From assembly GCF_041821025.1 (NCBI RefSeq), contig NZ_JBGUAY010000006.1, positions 358,457 to 422,456 of the forward strand: DNA of 64,000 bases, read 5' to 3'. The position numbers and the translations under genes are program-made. The stretch is from Egicoccus sp. AB-alg6-2 (lineage in GTDB: Bacteria; Actinomycetota; Nitriliruptoria; Nitriliruptorales; Nitriliruptoraceae). Below, piece after piece: positions 58,761 to 64,000 of the stretch. Every line of letters begins with the position of its first letter. The stretch's first letter is position 1. Under the pieces are notes generated by a model. That model was not told where the DNA came from and searched no databases. It was given only the letters and a program-made list of their open reading frames with translations.

Positions 58761-61700
58761 ATGATCGCGACCGCATCCCGTGCGGCGCTGACCGGCCTGC
58801 TGGCCGTCGCGCTGCTGCTGAGCCTCGCCACCCCGGGTCTGGCGGCCAGCCCGCCGCTGATCCCCGGTGAGTCCACCGGCGACGACCCCGACGAGGCCTG
58901 GTGGGAGGGCATCGTGGTCCCCGAGACCGGGGTGCTCCCGGCCGCGGAGACCCATCCGAGCCTGTATTTCACCGCCGACGAGATCCCGGAGTTGCGGGCG
59001 AGGGTCGCCGGCGACCGGCCCGATCCCCATGGCTTCTACGCCGGCAACTGGGACCGGGTGGTCACCGACGCCGACCGCTGGCTGTCCGATCCTGTCAGCG
59101 ACAACGACGACGTCAAGACCCGGGCCTCCAAGGCGCTCGCCTTCGCCTGGGTGATCACCGGTGACGTGCGCTACCGCGACCACGCCGTCGCCAACCTCGT
59201 CGCGGCGTTCGAGAACCTGCAGACCACCGACCAGTACGTCGCGATGCAGATGACCAACTACGCCGTCGCCTACGACTGGGTCATGGCCGAGGGCGTCGCC
59301 GACGACGCCCCCCCGATCCCGGCGACCGACGTCCAGGCGATGCGCGACGCGATCAAGGTCGGCGCGACCTGGATGGACGAGTACCTCGACCGCCCCGGCG
59401 TGCGCAGCCACAACCACCGCTCCAAGGTCGGCGCCGCGCAGGGTTCGTGGGCGATGGCGTTCGCCGAGGACCCCGACGCCCAGGCCTACCTCGACAAGGG
59501 CATGGCCAACCTCAACCGGGTCTGGTCCTACATGTTCACCGCCGACGGCATCCACCGGGACGGCGCCGGGTACTACTGGATCTTCACGGTCATCAACTCG
59601 ACGCCGTTCCTGTGGCACTACAAGAACGCCGCCGGCCAGGATCTGTTCCCGCTGCTGCAGCCCGCGTTCGAGTGGCAGCTGAAGACCTCGAACCCGAAGG
59701 GCTGGACCCCCAACATCGAGGACGGCTGGTTCAAGCACACCTGGCTCGTCACCGTCGCCTCCGCGTACGAGGACACGCCGACCGATCTGCACGCGTCGGC
59801 CAGCCTCGGCGAGCTGTTCCAGTGGCGGTTCTTCGCCACCGACCACGAACCCGTGCGCTACCCCGACGACTTCACCGGCGCCCGCAACCAGTACTACGCC
59901 TGGCCGGACGAGATCGTGCTCTACGACTCCTCGCTGGGCGAGACGCAGCCGGCGGCGGACACGGGGACCATCGACTTCGACGCCGGCCCGCGGGGCGGGG
60001 CGACCGTCTTCCGCAGCGACTGGGACTTCGCGCGGCCACACACCCGCTGGGCCTACTTCGAGGGCACGGCGATGAGCAACAACCACGACCACGCCGACGC
60101 ACTGCAGTTCATCATCGACGCCGAGAACACGATCCTGGCCAACGACAACGGCTTCGGGCCGCAGCGGTTCAGTGGGCGCAACGAGTGGAAGGGTGCGGAC
60201 AACCACAACGTGATCACGGCGGACGGGGCCGCGCTGGGCGACCCGGACCCGACGTCGCACTTCCTCGACACCGGGTTCTTCGACTTCGCCGAGAAGTCGG
60301 CCGCGTACTTCGACGACCCCGACGCCCGCCACACCCGTGCCCTCGCGTTTCCGGGGCAGGACTACTTCGTCGTCGCCGACACCCTCCAGGCCGACACCGA
60401 CAAGACCTGGATCTCCCGCTACCACAACCGGGGCGAGCTGGTCGGCGCCGCCAACCGCTGGCGCTGGACCACCGAGGCCGGACCGTGGGGGGACGCGGCG
60501 AACATGCACGCGTTCGTCCTGCCCACCGACGCCAACGTCGCCACCGCAGCCGGTCGCTTCAACCCCTACGGCGACGGCAGCAACCGGGCCGGTGCGCAGT
60601 ACCCCGACCCCGTGAACGACGTCGAGGACGTGACCAAGCTCGAGATCACCCAGACCGGCACGCAGGCGCAGTACCTGAAGGTGCTCGTGCCGGGCGCGGT
60701 CGGTGACACCGCTCCCGCGTTCGACGACCTGTCGGTCGGCGACGTCCTGGCCGCCCGCGTCACGACCGATGCAGGGGTCGACGTCTTCGGCTCCCGCGCC
60801 ACCGCCGGCACGATCGCCGCCGACGGCGTGCGGGCGGACGCCTCGTTCGTGTGGACGCGTCAGGTCGGCGACGCCCTGCAGCAGGTCGCGGGCCGTGACC
60901 TGACCAGCGTCGCGGTCGCCGGTACCCCGATCGCCACCACCGACCGGGCGGTCGCCCTGGCCCTCGACGTCGCCGACCCGCGGACCTGGAGCGGCCAGCT
61001 GGCACGTGACACCGACGGGCCGACCGAGCTGACCCTGACCCCACCGACCGGGCGTTCGCTCGTCGAAGCCACCCTGGACGGTGCGCCGGTGACGGCAGCA
61101 CCCGCCGGCGACGGCGTCACGCTGACCCTGCCTGCGGGCGGTGACCTCGTCGTCATCTTCAGCGCGGCCGAGGCGGCGCCCGACGCCCCGACGGGCCTGC
61201 GCGCCCGCGCCGAGGAAGGTGGCATCGCCCTGCACTGGGACGCGACGGCCACGGCGGTCGACTACGAGATCCTCCGCACCGTCGGCGACGGCGACGAAGC
61301 GGCGATCGCGGTGGTCGACGCCCCGGCCCATCGCGACACCGATGTCACGACCGGTGCCGACCACACCTACCGGGTCGTCGCCCGCAACGAGGCCGGCGCG
61401 AGTGCGCCGTCCGCGTCGGTCACGGTGACGGCCGGGTTGCAGGCGCCGGACGCTCCGACGGGGCTGCAGGCGGTGACCTCCGACGGAACGGTGCAGCTGA
61501 GCTGGAACCGCGCCGTCGACGCCGACACCTACCGGGTCCTGCGGGCGAGCGGTGACGGGGCGTTCGCCGAGGTCGCGCACGTCGGCGTGACCGCGTTCAC
61601 CGACCGCGGGCTCACGAACGGCACGACCTACCGGTACGCGGTCGTCGCGGTCAACGACGCCGGCGAGAGTGCGCCGTCCGAGGAGGTCACGGCCCGACCG

Positions 61701-63962
61701 CTCGCCGAAGCACCCGACGCCCCGACCGGCGTGCGGACCGGCCGTGGGAGCGGCGAGGTCACCTTGCGGTGGGATCCGACGCCCCGCGCGACCTCCTACG
61801 ACGTCGCCCGCGCCACCACGGCCGGGGGCCCCTACACGGTGGTCGCCGAGGATCTGACCGACACCGCGTGGCGGGACACCGACGTCACCGATGGCACGAC
61901 CTACTACTACGTCGTGCATGCCGGCAACAGCTCGGGCACCGGTCCGGCATCGCGTGAGGCGCTGGCGGTCGCGGGCTGCACGCCGACGATCCCGATCGGT
62001 CCCGACGTCGCCAACTACGTCGAGGCCGAGGATCACGCCGTGCTCGCCGGCGCGTTCGAGCAGTTCGACGACCCGGAACGTTCCGGGGGCGCGTACCTGC
62101 AGTCGCTCGGTGGCGGCGGAGCCGGCTCCGCCCCCACCGGGCAGGACTACCTGCGCTTCGACCTCGAGGTCGAGGAGCCGGGTGCGTACCGCGTGTGGCT
62201 GCTCGCCCAGGGCGACGACACCAGCTCGGACAGCTTCTGGATCCAGGTCGACGCCCAGGAACCGTTCCAGGCCATCATGGACAACTCGCGACAGTGGCGG
62301 TGGAAGACCGCGGCCAGCGTCGCGCATCTCGACGGCGGTTTCCAGACGCTGACGGTCCACCACCGCGAGACCGGTGCGCGCATCGACAAGCTCCTGCTGG
62401 TCCGCGACACCGGCTACACCCCGACCGGCCTGGGTGGTGACGCGCTCACCCCGACGCCGTGCGAGGACGCGTGTGTCGAGGCCTACCCGGTGGACGGGAC
62501 CGAGCTCAGCTTCGTCGAGGCGGAGAACTTCCAGGCCGTCTCGGGGGACATCCGGGTCGTCACCGATGCCGAACGCAGCGGCGGCGCCTACCTGCAGGCA
62601 GGGCCGACCGCACCGAGCATCGACCCGGAAACCGACGCGTGGGCCGCCTACGAGCTCGACGTGTCGGTTGCAGGCGACTACCGGATGCTCGCGCTCGGCT
62701 ACGGCCCCGACAGCTCGTCGGACTCGTGGTGGGTGGCCGTCGACGACGCACCGCCGTCCTCACAGTTCAACCTCGACCGGTCGTGGACCTGGAAGCTGTC
62801 CACGAATCCCAACCGCGTGACGCTGCCCGAGGGGCGCGTGACGCTCTACCTCAAGGCACGCAAGCCCGGCTCGAACGTCGACAAGTTCCTGTTGACGATG
62901 TCCGGGCACACCCCGACCGGCCTCGGTGGCGACGCGCTGCCGGCCCCGGGATGCCCAGACGACGAGCCCGAACCCCAGCCGCCGGCGTCGCCGACGGACC
63001 TGTCCGCCCGACTCCTGGGCGACGACATCGTCCTGAGCTGGGCGGCGGCCGCGGACGCCGACACCTACACGGTGGTCCGTACGCAGGAACTCGAGGGTGG
63101 GTGGGAGCCGGTCGCCGAGGCGATCACCGCCACGACGTTCACCGACGACGCCGTCACCGCCGGCGAGACGTACAGCTACGCGGTCTTCGCGACCAACGAC
63201 GACGGCGACAGCCGACGGTCGACGACGGTCACGGTCACCGCGGGTTGCACGCCCCACTGGACGCTGGGCGCGGACGCGCCGCTGTGGATCGAGGCCGAGA
63301 CGACCTCGGCCAGCGGCGGGGACTGGATCGTCCACGAGGACGACGACCGTGCCGGCGGGGGCTGGATCCAGCTGTCTCCGGACGCGGCCCGGGACGAACC
63401 GGCGGAGGACTGGTTGCGCTACGACCTCGAGGTCACCGACACGGGCGACTACGCGCTGTGGTATCTCGGGCGCGGGTTCGACACGAACTCGGACTCGCTG
63501 TGGCTGCAGGTGGACGGCGAACCGCTCGTCCAGGCGGGCGTCGGCGCCGGGGACTGGAACTGGCGCAACCCGGGCACCTTCACGCTCACCGAGGGTCGCC
63601 ACACGCTGTGGTTCCGCAACCGTGAGCCCGGCGCCGCGCTGGACAAGCTGCTGCTGACCGCCGACACCGGCGTGCGCCCGAGCGGCCTCGGCGATGCGGG
63701 CGTCACACCTCGAAACTGCGGCCCCTGCGCGCAGCCGGACACGCGCAGCACGGTCGTGGTCCGCGGCGCCGACACCGGTGTGCCCAATCTGGACCGCGGC
63801 GACGGCTGCACGATCAACGACCTGATCGACGACGGCCCGCACGACAACCACGGTCGGTTCGTGGCACACGTCAGCGAGGTCACCGAACAGCTCGTGGCCG
63901 ACGGCGTGATCACGGCCGAGCAGCGCGACACCATCATGAGGTCTGCAGCGCGCCGACGCTGA
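58761..63962 (+). CDS. Giant secreted multidomain heparinase II/III-type polysaccharide lyase
   Basis: 1733 residues from the ATG at 58761 (GGGAG site); a GTG at 58728 would start inside the operator. Signal peptide: ALTGLLAVALLLSLATPGLA. The catalytic toroid spans residues 60-400 (HPSLYFTADEIPELRARVAG) with the beta-domain motif MSNNHDHADALQFIIDAENT near 435. Three fibronectin-III domains follow (about 806, 895, 985). Then come CBM-like domains at about 1075 and 1235, another FN3 near 1408, a third CBM-like near 1495, and a short helical end (TINDLIDDGPHDNHGRFVAH). No anchor is visible; it should work outside the cell on polymer. Confidence 0.85.
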   Translation: MIATASRAALTGLLAVALLLSLATPGLAASPPLIPGESTGDDPDEAWWEGIVVPETGVLPAAETHPSLYFTADEIPELRARVAGDRPDPHGFYAGNWDRVVTDADRWLSDPVSDNDDVKTRASKALAFAWVITGDVRYRDHAVANLVAAFENLQTTDQYVAMQMTNYAVAYDWVMAEGVADDAPPIPATDVQAMRDAIKVGATWMDEYLDRPGVRSHNHRSKVGAAQGSWAMAFAEDPDAQAYLDKGMANLNRVWSYMFTADGIHRDGAGYYWIFTVINSTPFLWHYKNAAGQDLFPLLQPAFEWQLKTSNPKGWTPNIEDGWFKHTWLVTVASAYEDTPTDLHASASLGELFQWRFFATDHEPVRYPDDFTGARNQYYAWPDEIVLYDSSLGETQPAADTGTIDFDAGPRGGATVFRSDWDFARPHTRWAYFEGTAMSNNHDHADALQFIIDAENTILANDNGFGPQRFSGRNEWKGADNHNVITADGAALGDPDPTSHFLDTGFFDFAEKSAAYFDDPDARHTRALAFPGQDYFVVADTLQADTDKTWISRYHNRGELVGAANRWRWTTEAGPWGDAANMHAFVLPTDANVATAAGRFNPYGDGSNRAGAQYPDPVNDVEDVTKLEITQTGTQAQYLKVLVPGAVGDTAPAFDDLSVGDVLAARVTTDAGVDVFGSRATAGTIAADGVRADASFVWTRQVGDALQQVAGRDLTSVAVAGTPIATTDRAVALALDVADPRTWSGQLARDTDGPTELTLTPPTGRSLVEATLDGAPVTAAPAGDGVTLTLPAGGDLVVIFSAAEAAPDAPTGLRARAEEGGIALHWDATATAVDYEILRTVGDGDEAAIAVVDAPAHRDTDVTTGADHTYRVVARNEAGASAPSASVTVTAGLQAPDAPTGLQAVTSDGTVQLSWNRAVDADTYRVLRASGDGAFAEVAHVGVTAFTDRGLTNGTTYRYAVVAVNDAGESAPSEEVTARPLAEAPDAPTGVRTGRGSGEVTLRWDPTPRATSYDVARATTAGGPYTVVAEDLTDTAWRDTDVTDGTTYYYVVHAGNSSGTGPASREALAVAGCTPTIPIGPDVANYVEAEDHAVLAGAFEQFDDPERSGGAYLQSLGGGGAGSAPTGQDYLRFDLEVEEPGAYRVWLLAQGDDTSSDSFWIQVDAQEPFQAIMDNSRQWRWKTAASVAHLDGGFQTLTVHHRETGARIDKLLLVRDTGYTPTGLGGDALTPTPCEDACVEAYPVDGTELSFVEAENFQAVSGDIRVVTDAERSGGAYLQAGPTAPSIDPETDAWAAYELDVSVAGDYRMLALGYGPDSSSDSWWVAVDDAPPSSQFNLDRSWTWKLSTNPNRVTLPEGRVTLYLKARKPGSNVDKFLLTMSGHTPTGLGGDALPAPGCPDDEPEPQPPASPTDLSARLLGDDIVLSWAAAADADTYTVVRTQELEGGWEPVAEAITATTFTDDAVTAGETYSYAVFATNDDGDSRRSTTVTVTAGCTPHWTLGADAPLWIEAETTSASGGDWIVHEDDDRAGGGWIQLSPDAARDEPAEDWLRYDLEVTDTGDYALWYLGRGFDTNSDSLWLQVDGEPLVQAGVGAGDWNWRNPGTFTLTEGRHTLWFRNREPGAALDKLLLTADTGVRPSGLGDAGVTPRNCGPCAQPDTRSTVVVRGADTGVPNLDRGDGCTINDLIDDGPHDNHGRFVAHVSEVTEQLVADGVITAEQRDTIMRSAARRR

Positions 63963-64000
63963 GCGCGGCGTGCTGGCGGATCGACGACAACTCAGCAACC
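63963..64000. other. Short tail of window, no feature
   Basis: 38 bases follow the lyase stop; nothing recognisable is present. Confidence 0.6.

Noticed and set aside
58677..62363. A 1228-codon minus-strand open frame
   Set aside because: It lies wholly antisense to the giant lyase. Its Val/Gly/Arg/Asp-rich composition is a shadow, while the plus strand shows recognisable domains.

Overview
The window comes from a very GC-rich bacterium (roughly 70% G+C, strongly GC-biased third codon positions, many GTG starts, ATGA/GTGA gene overlaps). A WhiB-like protein, Tad-pilus genes, an LCP-family protein and the separate small purS/purQ/purL form of FGAM synthase all fit an actinomycete (Actinomycetota). 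Very acidic linkers, such as the Asp/Gly/Thr-rich one in the sugar-binding lipoprotein, would suit a salt-adapted lineage such as Nitriliruptoria, but that placement is a guess.

Positions 1 to about 24,550 are one end of a siphovirus-type prophage. Reading leftward on the minus strand it has: a Cro-like regulator (22.4 kb); early and replication genes (Sak4-like ATPase, HNH nuclease, WhiB-like protein, ASCH protein, RusA resolvase, replisome organizer, DnaC-like loader, 22-13.6 kb); the packaging and head module (small and large terminase, portal, MuF protein, scaffold, capsid, 12-3.5 kb); head-tail connectors and tail terminator; major tail protein; a frameshifted tail-assembly chaperone; and the start of the tape measure protein at the left edge. 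Plus-strand cargo genes (5.6, 9.1, 12.5-13.4 kb) interrupt the leftward late operon, and a CGGGTCAC-core motif marks the point where leftward genes resume. The right end holds a rightward lysogeny module: XRE repressor, ImmA/IrrE-type protease, and an EP-rich single-pass membrane protein. No integrase, lysis gene or second attachment site is visible, so these should lie left of the window.

The prophage abuts a truncated cpaF/tadA-type ATPase gene (24.5-25.1 kb) that stops just before its nucleotide-binding domain. CpaE/TadZ and CpaB/RcpC genes follow, so the phage appears to have split the host's Tad/Flp pilus locus.

From 27 to 43 kb is ordinary chromosome: an excisionase-like HTH protein, a LysM protein, two DUF202 proteins, and a purine cluster (purF, purL, purQ, purS). 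Mixed into the cluster are a glutaminase, a secreted S15-type hydrolase, a secreted endonuclease/exonuclease/phosphatase-fold enzyme and an amidohydrolase. A secreted protein and an LCP enzyme follow.

From 43 to 64 kb is a uronate-polysaccharide utilization locus, most consistent with alginate. A leftward operon encodes KDG kinase, KDPG aldolase, an ABC sugar importer (binding protein plus two permeases, no ATPase), an SDR reductase, two heparinase II/III-type lyases, a secreted beta-helix protein, a DUF624 protein and an MFS transporter. A divergent IclR regulator and a 1733-residue secreted multidomain lyase complete it. Three copies of a GTTC-N8-GAAC palindrome in front of kdgK and the giant lyase tie the locus into one likely IclR regulon. 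The inferred pathway is extracellular depolymerisation, import, further cleavage to 4-deoxy-5-hexoseulose uronate, reduction to KDG, phosphorylation to KDPG, and cleavage to pyruvate and glyceraldehyde-3-phosphate.
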